Shown piece after piece: positions 38,830-47,528 of a stretch of DNA of 64,000 nt (positions within the stretch are counted from its first letter, which is position 1; each line of letters begins with the position of its first letter). The notes beneath the pieces are model-generated. The model was not told the DNA's origin, did no database searches, and saw nothing but the letters and a program-made list of their open reading frames with translations. The position numbers and the translations under genes were made by a program. The stretch comes from Coenobita brevimanus (taxonomy: Eukaryota; Arthropoda; Malacostraca; Decapoda; Coenobitidae): contig CM064671.1 of the NCBI GenBank assembly GCA_032717465.1, forward strand, positions 57,825,894-57,889,893, written 5' to 3'.

Positions 38830-39888
38830 ATCCATCCATCATCCAATCCTACATTGCCCCATGAGAAGCGTAGGAGCCCGGGGATAGGCAAGTTGGTCCT
38901 GACAATTAAGATGAGAGTGACCAGCCTCACTCATCCCTGAGTGGTATTACATAAGCAGTAAACCCCAACCATCCCTTGGATATAAACCTGCACCGGCTCA
39001 ATCCGACTGGAGCTCCGTAATTACCCACTAAACCACCAGGTGCCTAAATTTGGTTATATGGTTACCACCCAGCGTAGTAAATGGTTTCCTGGTATACAGG
39101 AAACCATTTGGCTTGTCACTCAGTGTAGAGTCACCCACAAGCAGAAGGAAGAGGAAAGAATGAAGGAAAGAAAGACAGAAGAGGGAGTGTAAAGTCACCC
39201 GTTGGCAGAAGGAAGAGGAAAGAATGAAGGAGAGAAAGAAAGAAGAGGATGGAAGGAAAAAATGATGGAGGAGAGGAAAGGGCAGACATCCGAGAGTAGC
39301 ACTACATCGAGTGAGTGGATGGTGAGCGCCCTCTCCTGACATTGAGAGAGCTCTCCCTACGTGCTAAGGGGTCTTTGTATGCAGCATGTGTTAGGAGTGT
39401 AATGCTTTATGGCAGTGAGACCTGGGCAGTGAAGGAGGAAGACATTCGCCGGCTCAGACGTACAGAAATGACAATGATTAGGTGGATGTGCAGTGCGTTC
39501 CTGCGTCCAAGGCCTGGAGGGGCAGGGTTTACAATGGAAGAGTTGAGAGGTAGGATGGGACTGGAGTGTATTGGTGTTGTGATGAGGAGAGGTAGATTGA
39601 GGTGGTTTGGACATGTGGAGAGGATGGGGGATGATAATTGGGTGAGGAAGGTGAGAAGTGTTAATATTGGGGGTGGTAATGAGGGGTAGACCGAGAAAGA
39701 CATGGGACGAGGTCATTAAGTGTGACCTTAGGGTTAAGGGACTGAACAGGGAGGCTGCAATGGATCGTGCAGAGTGGAGAGCCGCCATTAGGTGACCAAG
39801 GCCGACACATGCAAGCATGTTGGAGCCTTTAAAAACTAAAACGAAACGATATATATAATATATATATATAATATATATATAAAATATG

Positions 39889-39931
<43 letters not shown>

Positions 39932-40357
39932 CTGTATATAAATAGATAGATAGATAGATGGATATACATGGAGCCTCTGAGGTACAGTGGTAGAGAGTGC
40001 GTTTCGCAACCTGGTGAACGCGGGTTGGCCTCTTGCCAGGGTTGTAAAAACTTTGGGAAGAGTTCACCAAGCCACTTGCTACTTTGGCGGACACAAGGGG
40101 TGCTGTGGTTGAACCAGTGTCGCATACTAGTATGCTTGCACCCAATCGGCTTAAGGCGGACCGATTACACCTGGTTCACAGACTACACACACATCCAAAG
40201 CCACTACAACACTACAATCACACTCACAAGCACTTCTAACCGTACATACAATCTCTACCAAACAGCCTAAGCCACTGGGTAGAGATACATTGGTTGTATC
40301 GTTCCTGCTTCGGTCGGGATAGGCCGGTCCTGCAGTGGACCCCAATGGCTGCTGCTG

Positions 40358-40417
<60 letters not shown>

Positions 40418-40582
40418 AGGGGTGCTGGGCGAGGCATGGCACTGGGTGGGTACTAAGCGTACCGCCCTCCGCCTATCGGCTCATAGTCGCGAAGCTCATA
40501 GGTCCCTACCCAGGGGTTCCCTACTTTATACAGACTTGAAAAATCCCAGTTCTGACCAATATTCCGGACACTGGGTCCCAAT

Positions 40583-40671
<89 letters not shown>

Positions 40672-43525
40672 CACGTGTAAGTAAAATGAACAGTATATGT
40701 GGATATGAGTGAATTCGAAACAAGCACAATCAGGAATGGCCGACAACCTGAAGCTGATTCTACACTCATGGCAACAAGTCCCTGACCAGGCTGTGATGGG
40801 AAGCCATGGCCACCACGGGGCAGAGCATCCGAACACGTCCAACATATCGTACCTGCTCTAGTAAACATTTCAAGAACAGCGTCTGTATTGTTTTCACATG
40901 TCATTATGCAATGATGTAGTTCAAAGGTTAGTACATTGTAATGAAAAATTATACAGACACCATCAACAGGGGGTGTCTGAGGAAATCAACCCACAAGTGT
41001 TCACAGTTCGAAACAGTTTCACATGCCGCATGCATGCAAGTGGGCGAGGTGATATGGGAAGGTTGGAATAGCGTATCCAACAGACACACAACAGAGACCT
41101 GCCCAGTAACAGACAGCAGGGTGTGTGACCTATTCCCCTGAGTATTGGCTTCTGTTAATGGATTATACCTTTGCCAACAAAATATCTGTATAACCTGTGT
41201 GAATAATTCACTTAAAATGTTTGGTCTGACAGACAAGCAAAGGTAGTAATACCTGTGATATATACATCTATCTATCTATATCTCTCTATATTTATCTCTC
41301 TATCTATCTGTCTATATCTATCTCTCTATATTTATTTATCTCTCTATCTATCTATCTCTATCTATTTATCTATCTATCTCTATCTATCTATTTATCTATC
41401 TATCTCTATCTATCTATCTATTTATCTATCTATCTCTATCTATCTATCTATTTATCTATCTGTCTATCTCTATCTATCTATCCATATCTATCTCCATATA
41501 CTTGTCTCTATCTATCTCTATCTTTCTGTCTATCTGTCTTTATGTCTATGTATCTATGTCTTTCTGTCTATAACTATGTATCTATATATATCTATCTATC
41601 AATATATCTACATATCTATCAATATCTACTGTATATCTATCTATCTCTATCTGTCTATCTATCTATCTATCTATATCATTATATCTATCTATCTATCTAT
41701 CTATTGTATCTCTCTCTCTCTCTCTCTTTCTATAATTTAGTTTACTCAGATATGGCAGAAAGAAGTGGACGTGGACGTCGTCGTGTGCCTTGGGCCAACA
41801 AACCTGAGGATATTATGAAAAGGGGAATGATCATCAGTCGTTATCACTCCGGCCAATCATTTAGTGAGATTAGCCGAGAGATGGCCATAAGCCGAAGCAC
41901 GGTGAAGGCCTGGGTTTGGCGGTATGAGGAGGAGGCCCATGTAATGACCAGACCGCGATCAGGCCGGCAATGAACAACAGTGCCACAACAGGACGCAACA
42001 CCGTATGCCACAGCAGTCCAGGCACCATTCAAGACTGCGATTACATTAACATGATATGGTATCTATTATGTTTATATACCATATTCAGTATGTTATGTAT
42101 TAAAGCGTATACAGTCTGCTCAATTCTTTGCAGTGGTTATTCACAAAGTCATGAACCAAAGGAATTACTAAGAAGTATTGGTCATCCAGTGATGTTTAGG
42201 ATGCGCACGATTAGTTTCCGTAGTTGCAAATATGTTGCAGATGTTACTTCCAGTGTGATATTGATAGGTAACTTCACCTAGGTCATGAACTCTTTGCGTA
42301 CGGAAGATTGTATGCTATGGAAGTGAAGGGCACCTTTTGGTTATGCCAAGCATATCTGCACCCTTCAAATAAAAGAATATATAATATTAGTGCTTTACGC
42401 ACCGAAATAACGTATTTTACTTTAAAATACTCTTCTCTTTCTGTAGGGAACTTCAACTGCCATGCAGCATATGCACAACCCGTAATCGGCTAATGGACGC
42501 TGGCCTTGCCTGCCATGTCCCGGCTAGAAAGCCAATCCTGACTGCAGAACATAAGGCGCAGCGATTAGATTTAGCCGAGACGTATGCTGCAAATGTCGTG
42601 GAATTCTGGAGGCCTGTGATATTCACAGACGAGAAAAGTTCCGCATCGGTGTCCGCACCAGGGTGTCACTGCAGGCGACACACCGGGGAAAGATATAATG
42701 CAAGGCATATATGTGAAATCAACAGATCAGGCCGGGTCAGCCAATGCATGCACGGATGGATGTGGTATGGTGGGGTTGGGGAACTTGTTCCAGATAAGGG
42801 AAATTTAAATGCATGTGAATATATCAATATTCTAGAAATCTTCCTCCTACCTAGCGTGCGGGCTTATGCAATCGAGGAGCCCCTTCCCATTTATATGGTT
42901 CAGGACAGATCTCCGATCCATGCTTGTCGATTAGTGAGGGAGTGGTTCACACAGCACCCAGAAATAAGTCTCCTTGACTGGCCCCCTAAGGGCTGTGACA
43001 TGAATCCAATAGAAAACCTATGGGGGATTATAATTATGTAGAGAGTGGGAGATAGAAGAAAAGACAAAAGCAGGTATAATTAGAAAAAAAAGCACGGAAG
43101 TTTGGGATAGTGTTAGACGGCGACCCGACATCTGCTTGCACCTGGCGGACTCCCTCCCACTACATCTGCAGCAGGTAGGAGAGGTTGAAGGGGGCTGGAC
43201 AGGTTACTAATCAGGCATTTGCTGAGTCATGTAATACAATTAAGCCTAACGTATATTACGTAACTCTCTACATAACTCAATAAATCTAATGTGGGTGACG
43301 AATCATTCATTCCACCTTTGTGTATTTTTATGCAATGTTTCAAATACCTTAATATAACAGGTCACTGTTACTACCATACCGTTGGAAATATCCATTAATG
43401 TTAAAAGTAATTTGTTCACAATCATAATATTTTGGAAATCATTGGCGTAACTGTATATCTGAGGACGGCTATGAAGACAAAAGATTGTTGGTCAGTGTAG
43501 GCAGAGTATGTAATTAGTATGGACA

Positions 43526-43601
<76 letters not shown>

Positions 43602-46565
43602 AATACTGCAGTATTATAAACAGTTCATAATCTATATATAGGTATTACTACTGATGTGATTGTCTGGCGGACTAAACAGTTTTAATGGAAGCTTTACTCA
43701 AAACTTATACAGATATTTTGTTGGAATAAAAATATAGTTTAGTAACAAAAGCCAATACTCAGGGGACTAAGTCACTCACCCGTTTGATTGTTATGGAGCA
43801 GGTTTCTGTTGTATTTTTTTTTTTTATTTAACATTGTAGGCCAGTAGTGTGTCTCTTGGCTATGCCATCCCACCAGCCCCACGTCATGTCAACAAATGTC
43901 CCTTGTGCTGCATGTGAATCCGTTTCAAACTGAACACTTGGAAGTTTATTTCCTCAAACACCCCCTGTTGATGGTGTGTGTATAATTTTTCATTCTCAGA
44001 TCATACGGCGTGCATCAGTCTCTAATATAGTATTTACAATACAATGAAATAAGCTTTGAACTATATCATTGCATAATGACATGCGAAAACAATACAGTCG
44101 CTGTTCATGAAGTGTTTACTAGAGCAGGTACGGTATGTCGGACGTGTTCGGATGCTCTGCCCCGTGGTGGCCATGGCTTCCCTTCACAGCCTGGTCAGGG
44201 ACTTGTTGCCGCGAGTGTAAGTAGTTTTGTGACAGATCTGAGCTTGCATCACTCAGCTCAAGTGGTTACTATATTAACATGGACGCTGCACTTTCCAACG
44301 TCTTTGAATATATTGAAAAAAATAAATTATTGGCAAATGGCTAAAATCGGCTGAAATGCATGGTAGAACAGTTGCACAGTTTGATGTTCACTGCATGATC
44401 CAGATAATTTTTTGTGAAGTGGCTGAAGGTTTAAAAGGTGGAAGACAAACTGTTTTGCAAAGCTTGATCAGTGCTCATCCTAGTGGTTCTAAAGTGTCAT
44501 CTTGTCGAAGAAGTCATGCTAACCTTTTTGTGTTGTGTTGGTGACAAATGTACTGTTATATCTAGAGGAGAAGTATATACTGGGAAAGACCCCTTGAGGA
44601 TTGGTAAAGCTCATGGTAATGGATGCAGACAGTAGAAAATGAGCTGGCGAACACCATCACGCGAAATTATTCAGAGATTCTTCTCATAACTATGGTGAAG
44701 GGTACGTTAAGACGTTAACAACATCCTATTTCAGCCGATGGAGGCAGTTGAACTTCCCGTAAGGAGACCAAGATGTTGCTCTGTGACCCGTTTTAGAGAT
44801 AATAATAATAAACCATTGCGATGAAGAGGAATGCCACTGAAATGTATGGTACAGGGTGAGGACATGTGGGACTTCATCATGTGCAATGCTTTAAAAGCAG
44901 AAGATTTGTTTCCTGAATGGTTCCAGTAGGATGGGGCGCCACCACATTATGTGACCAACAATCGCCAGTGGCTTGACGTACTCTTAGGTCTACAGTTCCC
45001 TAACAACTGGAATGGACATCGCAGCCCTGTGGAGTGGCCTCATCGGTCACCATACCTCACACCCTTAGGCTTTTACCTCTGGGGGCACCTCAAGGCGATG
45101 GTTTATCAAAAGATCCGAAACGTGGCTCATCTTCAGGAGCTTATGTGCCAAAATATCACCTGACGCTGTACACGATTGGAGAGACCGAGTTTTGATGTGT
45201 CATGACCTCGGAAGTAATAATATCAAACACTTTTTGTGACCTCTACAGAGGATTTGAACACTTTGTCAGTATCAATGTCAGTATCAATTAGTTGGAGTTG
45301 TAAAGGGGGAGGCGGTAGCTCAATCGGTAGAGAGGTGGCCTGCAGTCCTACCGGACCCAGGTTCAAATCCCGGCTGGGGCAGGGAACAGTTTAAGGATTT
45401 GAATTTATTAAAATCAGACTTTACTGATCTACCAGAAGACCCGCCAACATGTCGTAAAAATACAACAGCTAATAACAATACACCAGTCCTGTATGAGACA
45501 GCCCTAGCATGTATTCAATATGGACGGTGGCTGTCAGCGCCGAAGTGGTGACATGTAGAGGTGTGTGGTATGTAGGAGGACTACCGGGCCTTGAGAGCAG
45601 GCTGTGAAGCCTATGATCAGAGTTGGACACATAAAAAAAAAATAAAATAAAATGCTTGTGTGTTTGTACGGAGACTTTTGCCTCACCCTGTATTACAAAT
45701 GTTTCATCACCTAAATTCTGTTGTTTGGAATTGATATGAATGTAACTGGGAATTAAATGATATCAAAGTATGTATCAAAACCAGGAAAGACACTTCAGGG
45801 TGAGCAAAGTCCCTGTGTTATAAGGTGGAACCATGAAAGTGTCTGTAAAAAGGAACAGTCTTTTAAGTAACTCTACTCTCCATTTCCTATTTTTAGAACA
45901 TAGTCACTAACCATAGCCTTACCTTTCATAGCGATTTGGCAGCACAACATAAGCAACACAGGTAATGTAGGCTCTGCGGTCCTCAACTTGATTTGTGACC
46001 TTATGAGAATACAATCAGTATCAGTTATAGTCACGAGGAAAAATGTGCAGTCTTGTTTGATAAGTAACAGTGCTTACTGTTAAGCCAAATGTGTACTGTT
46101 AATACCACAGTTACCAATACCACTAAATACCTCACACTTCACTAACCACCACCATGACTACAGAACCATCAATTACCACTATCATCACCAGGAAGTTTAT
46201 TGCTGGAAATATAAGGATATCCAGAGGCGCATACTAGAGCACATATGACAAACATTCGCAATCTCCAGCAGTGGGAAAAAAAATGATGAGTCATGCAGAA
46301 TTCTCACGTAAGTTATAAACTGTGACTACATAAACTTCATGCTACCCTACATCCTTCACTCACAAGGTCGATACAATTAATAAACTAACTCACTGCATCC
46401 CAGTCGCTTGATGGGATTATACGGTAGGTGAAGTTGAGAAACTTGCATAGGGCCATTAGCATGTTGTAGTCCATGCCTGAGTACTTGGTAGTGTTACCCT
46501 CCTTTGAAGTTAGCCAGTAGGGTTCGAAATGTAAGGCGGTTGCATTTACCACTACCCCATGGAAG
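24129..46565 (-). CDS. Ionotropic receptor (IR) gene, seven 3' exons, 5' end missing
   Basis: This encodes a variant ionotropic glutamate receptor subunit, a ligand-gated cation channel of the sensory membrane. Exons in order on the minus strand are 46565-46394, 45999-45923, 35732-35573, 32365-32100, 31141-31004, 29480-29294 and 24395-24129. They join in frame with phases 0, 2, 0, 2, 2, 0 and give about 421 residues ending in a stop. In order one sees S1 (VVVNATALHFEPYW), M1 (VWAAVLVSLVVVCVFL), pore (ETVGSLLGQGMYG), M3 (MSTVYRSSLIASLT), S2 with PHDAPYKDALDRV and EAGLYEHW, then M4 (GPLALLLMGLTLGG). Each junction has an acceptor AG and a GT donor. The canonical S2 threonine after GSS is histidine, so glutamate binding is doubtful. 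No exon for a signal peptide or amino-terminal domain was found; the first listed exon starts in phase, so more lies upstream. Introns are full of transposons, but no exon is broken. Family assignment is firm; the exact orthologue is unknown. Confidence 0.9.
25068..25120. repeat. CA microsatellite
   Basis: A pure CA run of about 26 units. Confidence 0.97.
25660..25705 (-). mobile_element. tRNA-head remnant
   Basis: On the minus strand a GGTGGGTTCGAGCCCC stretch matches a tRNA T-arm (box B). No full tRNA fold was seen, so a SINE head remnant is likely. Confidence 0.35.
26935..28950 (+). pseudogene. Broken copy of an uncharacterised multi-exon repeat gene family
   Basis: Exon 1 (about 26935-27159) reads KLYELYLGCKIGDQDKRWAP, then after a frame change FGVPMVWREPNDHSTGCYFC. 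A 116-base intron with a GC donor (GCAAGT) and CAG acceptor follows. Exon 2 from 27276 joins in frame as ITGRNRKGKKAIVYPDLQSA. Later parts are SLENNLCFCSDI, then an open frame 28037-28492 with PPLHIKLGLMKQFAKAL, GCNMSVKLHFIHSHLFFFPE and DEHRERFHQDISIMESR. A SINE (28471-28806) interrupts, after which EWSPNMLADLCWNLMRDQP continues. I recognise the pattern as a multi-copy, functionally uncharacterised animal family but cannot name it. Many stops make it a pseudogene. It lies inside the last IR intron, on the opposite strand. Confidence 0.65.
28471..28806 (+). mobile_element. tRNA-derived SINE family 1, copy 1
   Basis: The head has GTGGCTCAATCGGTAGAGAGG (box A) and GGACCCAGGTTCAAATCCCC (box B). 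The body is shared with 38239-38572, 45305-45652 and 46853-47217 and includes GACCCGCCGACATGTCGTAA. An A-rich tail follows AGTTGGACACATAA. It splits the coding region of the pseudogene at 26935-28950. Confidence 0.88.
29294..29480 (-). CDS. IR exon: S2 second part
   Basis: The exon is 187 bases. It reads SAHIETREHLRLKIARHH, then LYVGKGNIILYTLAWPIPHD and APYKDALDRVIYSVVE. The acceptor is tatatttcag and the donor GTAAAG. The paralogous exon at 7046-7230 has the same borders but is 2 bases shorter. Confidence 0.9.
29518..29587. repeat. TC microsatellite
   Basis: An uninterrupted CT run of about 35 units lies within 40 bases of the acceptor of the IR S2 exon. It could lengthen the polypyrimidine region. 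Confidence 0.97.
30090..30420 (+). mobile_element. Non-LTR RT C-terminal fragment
   Basis: DNA similar to 3480-3790 includes GTGAAGGAACGTTGT, ATACATTGAGGTGGT and GGAGGGTGTATGTG. It is 5'-truncated and broken and lies in an IR intron. It is the same family as the element at 2557-3790. Confidence 0.7.
31004..31141 (-). CDS. IR exon: S2 first part
   Basis: The exon contains ATVAPYGSSHKAFYSKSE and SPVFRALGELM, matching the start of the S2 lobe. Histidine stands where glutamate-binding receptors have threonine. The donor is GTGAGT, split inside the lysine codon that the next exon completes. Confidence 0.88.
31978..32010. repeat. GA microsatellite
   Basis: A short GA run about 90 bases downstream of the IR pore exon donor. 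Confidence 0.9.
32100..32365 (-). CDS. IR exon: pore, M2-M3
   Basis: The 88 codons run from ITGTEMWQSQHG through the pore region GSLLGQGMYGR to the M3 segment. M3 reads LVGAWLLFGVV then MSTVYRSSLIASLT, the position of the SYTANLAAF motif of glutamate receptors. The exon ends FVTAVDR across a GTAAGG donor. Confidence 0.9.
32366..35572. other. IR intron without recognised gene
   Basis: This is the intron between the M1 exon and the pore exon. Weak repeated phrases such as TGTGCATCTCCA appear around 33170-33350, and no coding pattern was recognised. Confidence 0.4.
35573..35732 (-). CDS. IR exon: end of S1 and M1 helix
   Basis: The exon begins YDFTRIMTTTEYCFAMAKP, the S1 end typical of IRs. 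PSWVTFYYPLSGQ and the hydrophobic M1 helix (about 18 residues) follow, ending FLIK before a GTTGGT donor. It is in phase with both neighbours. Confidence 0.9.
36597..36915 (+). mobile_element. Highly decayed non-LTR RT fragment
   Basis: DNA order and content follow 2590-2900: GGAGGATTCAGGAAAG, then GCCGCCTTCATGGATCTGGA, then AGAAATGTGGACGGTGCT. Translation gives GGFRK and REMWTVLRIL with stops between. It ends in a CA microsatellite (36920-36986). Confidence 0.55.
36920..36986. repeat. CA microsatellite
   Basis: A CA run of about 33 units that directly follows the RT fragment. Confidence 0.97.
36990..38230. other. IR intron stretch, no recognised gene
   Basis: Two GC-richer islands (37030-37340 and 37640-37850) have open frames, but their translations contain no domain I know. 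They could be unrecognised repeats. Confidence 0.35.
38239..38572 (-). mobile_element. tRNA-derived SINE family 1, copy 2
   Basis: This is the reverse complement of the family at 28471 and 45305. The poly-T (38239-38258) is the A tail of the minus-strand element. The head is near 38530-38572. Confidence 0.88.
38759..38825. repeat. TA microsatellite
   Basis: A TA run adjoining the tail end of SINE family 2 copy 2. Confidence 0.95.
38826..39045 (-). mobile_element. SINE family 2, copy 2 (most complete)
   Basis: Read on the minus strand, the head has GGTGGTTTAGTGGGTAATTA (box-A-like) and GCAGGTTTATATCC (box-B-like). The body is shared with the three other copies, and the tail is GATGATGG plus TA repeat. 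Confidence 0.75.
39046..39316. repeat. Composite repeat with purine-rich tandem units, copy 1
   Basis: The sequence is shared with 53877-54152, including TTGGTTATATGGTTACCACC. It has a perfect hairpin GGTTTCCTG-GTATA-CAGGAAACC and two or more purine-rich units of about 75 bases (GGAAGAGGAAAGAATGAAGG). At both loci it follows a SINE family 2 copy, so the pair is one larger repeat. Confidence 0.7.
39317..39845 (+). mobile_element. Non-LTR RT C-terminal fragment
   Basis: The reading LYAACVRSVMLYGSETWAV, RTEMTMIRWMC, RGRLRWFGHVERM and later AEWRAAIR is the C-terminal end of a non-LTR RT protein. It has one frame change near 39690. It is 5'-truncated at a composite repeat and ends in TA repeats. 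Confidence 0.75.
39850..39958. repeat. TA/GATA microsatellite
   Basis: An imperfect TA run followed by GATA units, between an RT 3' end and a SINE head. Confidence 0.93.
39965..40360 (+). mobile_element. tRNA-derived SINE family 3, copy 1
   Basis: The head GAGGTACAGTGGTAGAGAG resembles a tRNA D-arm (box A), with a GCGGGTTGG box-B-like part. The roughly 390-base body is shared with 63184-63582, including GCGGACACAAGGGGTGCTGT. The tail is GCTGCTGCTGATATAT. Confidence 0.78.
40361..40414. repeat. TA microsatellite
   Basis: A TA run at the 3' tail of SINE family 3 copy 1. Confidence 0.95.
40587..40667. repeat. TA microsatellite
   Basis: A TA run of about 40 units shortly left of the Tc1-like element. 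Confidence 0.96.
41260..41726. repeat. TCTA tetranucleotide microsatellite (about 470 bp)
   Basis: Imperfect TCTA and TTTATCTA units, with CT units at the right end, lie inside the Tc1-like element. The long open frame across it is an artefact of the 12-base period. Confidence 0.95.
41752..43210 (+). pseudogene. Tc1-like transposase with DD35E spacing, interrupted
   Basis: The N-terminal helix-turn-helix reads IISRYHSGQSFSEISREMA and ISRSTVKAWVWRYEEE. A TGA at 41971 breaks it. After about 42050 the similarity stops and resumes at 42437 with ELQLPCSICTTRNRLMDAGL and PARKPILTAEHKAQRLDLAE. The catalytic core follows: VIFTDEKSS (first D), YMVQDRSPIHA (second D) and DWPPKGCDMNPIENLWG (E), with 35 residues between D and E. 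After a frame change it ends at 43210. The 385-base gap ends in CTTTCTGTAG, like a splice acceptor, but no clean donor was found. It is not expected to be active. Confidence 0.82.
43530..43597. repeat. TA microsatellite
   Basis: A TA run between the transposase and the right arm of the Tc1-like element. Confidence 0.95.
44350..45245 (+). pseudogene. Decayed mariner-superfamily transposase
   Basis: The clearest part is a DDE-type catalytic segment: EWFQ, stop, DGAPPHYVTNNRQWLD, then VEWPHRSPYLTPLGFYLWG and LKAMVYQKIRNVAHLQELMC. The stop replaces the glutamine before DGAPPH, and tyrosine replaces the aspartate in SPDLTP. Upstream parts are only weakly readable. No terminal repeats were found. 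Confidence 0.65.
45305..45652 (+). mobile_element. tRNA-derived SINE family 1, copy 3
   Basis: Box A is GTAGCTCAATCGGTAGAGAG and box B is CCAGGTTCAAATCCC. The full body leads to an A-rich tail (AAAAAAATAAAATAAAA). It ends about 270 bases before the IR exon at 45923. Confidence 0.9.
45923..45999 (-). CDS. IR exon: S1 second part
   Basis: This short exon of 25 codons plus two bases reads from VTNQVEDRRAYITC to PNRYE and an AG. The AG joins the next exon's G to make an arginine. The donor is GTAAGG and the acceptor is AAG. Splice phases match on both sides. Confidence 0.87.
46394..46565 (-). CDS. IR exon: S1 first part
   Basis: The exon follows a ctttgcag acceptor and ends at a GTGAGT donor. 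It has one phase base plus 57 codons. It contains VVVNATALHFEPYW and KYSGMDYNMLMALCKFLNF, the usual opening of an IR S1 lobe, and ends IPSSDWDA in phase 0. Confidence 0.88.
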
Positions 46566-46807
46566 CTGCAAAGAAAAATTTAACAAATAACTTAACAAAA
46601 GACATATGAAACAATTATAACATTTTTACACAGAATTTACTGAGAAGATATAAAGATGAACATTGGTCTTGAACACAATGCATGTTTTTGCAGTGCTTAT
46701 AAAATAGTCCATAACAAGTGTGTTGGCAGTATCTGCGTTTGACTTCAGAGGGAACTAAACTTGAGGTAACAGTAGACATACCAAGCGCTGTAGATAAGAA
46801 AAACTTG

Positions 46808-46813
<6 letters not shown>

Positions 46814-46853
<40 letters not shown>
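46814..46853. repeat. GT microsatellite at a SINE tail
   Basis: The GT run replaces the A-rich tail of SINE family 1 copy 4. Confidence 0.95.
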
Positions 46854-46856
<3 letters not shown>

Positions 46857-47217
46857 AACTCTGGGCATAGGCTTCACAGCCTGTTTGTGTGTGTGTGTCC
46901 AACTCTGGGCATAGGCTTCACAGCCTGTTCCCAAAACCCAGCAGTCCTCCTGCATACTATACAGCTCCACCTGTCACCACTGCGGTGCTAACACCTACCA
47001 TCCATATTGAATACATTCTAAGGGATGTCTCATAGAGGACCGGTGTATTGGTATTAACAGGGGTATTTTCTGCATGTCGGCGGGTGTTCTGGTAGATCAG
47101 AAAAGTCTGATTTATGAAATTCAAATCGTCAAACTGCCCCCTGTTCCAGCCGGTAATCGAACGTGGGTCCATCATGGGTGCAGGCCACCTCTCTACCCTT
47201 TTAGCCACCGCCTCCCC
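46853..47217 (-). mobile_element. tRNA-derived SINE family 1, copy 4, with duplicated 3' end
   Basis: This is the reverse complement of the family. The 3' segment CCAACTCTGGGCATAGGCTT occurs twice, at about 46855 and 46898, separated by a short GT run. The head ends near 47217 next to a TA microsatellite. Confidence 0.87.
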
Positions 47218-47222
47218 ATATA

Positions 47223-47223
<1 letters not shown>

Positions 47224-47276
<53 letters not shown>
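47224..47276. repeat. TA microsatellite
   Basis: A TA run between two SINEs. Confidence 0.95.
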
Positions 47277-47280
<4 letters not shown>

Positions 47281-47449
47281 CCGGTGAAGGTTAATATCCA
47301 AGGGAGGGTTGGGGTTTATTGCTCACGTAATGCCACTCAGGAATGAGTAAGGCTGGTTACTGTCATCTTAAATGTTACTACCAACTTGCCAAACCCCGGG
47401 CTCCTACGCTCCTCATGGGGTAAAGTAGGATTGAGTGATGAGTGAATGA

Positions 47450-47450
<1 letters not shown>
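47276..47450 (+). mobile_element. SINE family 2, copy 3, head-truncated
   Basis: The sequence is in opposite orientation to the other copies, starting GAGCCGGTGAAGGTTAATAT and ending GATGATATAT. It keeps the box-B-like part only. Confidence 0.7.

Positions 47451-47525
<75 letters not shown>
47451..47525. repeat. TA microsatellite, left flank of LTR element 1
   Basis: A TA run that is cut by the LTR element. The other side continues at 53548, so the element inserted into the microsatellite. Confidence 0.95.

Positions 47526-47528
<3 letters not shown>

Larger units (their letters stand above)
40763..44217 (+). mobile_element. Tc1-like transposon with about 0.5-kb inverted repeats
   Basis: The ends are CACTCATGGCAACAAGTCCC on the left and CACTCGCGGCAACAAGTCCC read inward from the right. 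TA flanks both (40761-40762 and 44218-44219). The left arm runs to about 41245 and the right arm from about 43655; they share most of their length with indels. A TCTA microsatellite (41260-41726) lies between the left arm and the transposase. The element sits in the IR intron between the two S1-side exons 35732 and 45923. Confidence 0.87.

Noticed and set aside
41255..41740. 161-codon open frame of repeated YLSI-type residues
   Set aside because: It is a translation of the TCTA microsatellite; the period keeps it open without selection.
45305..45380. Possible genuine tRNA gene
   Set aside because: A and B boxes fit, but the acceptor stem does not close and the same head occurs in four SINE copies with a shared body.
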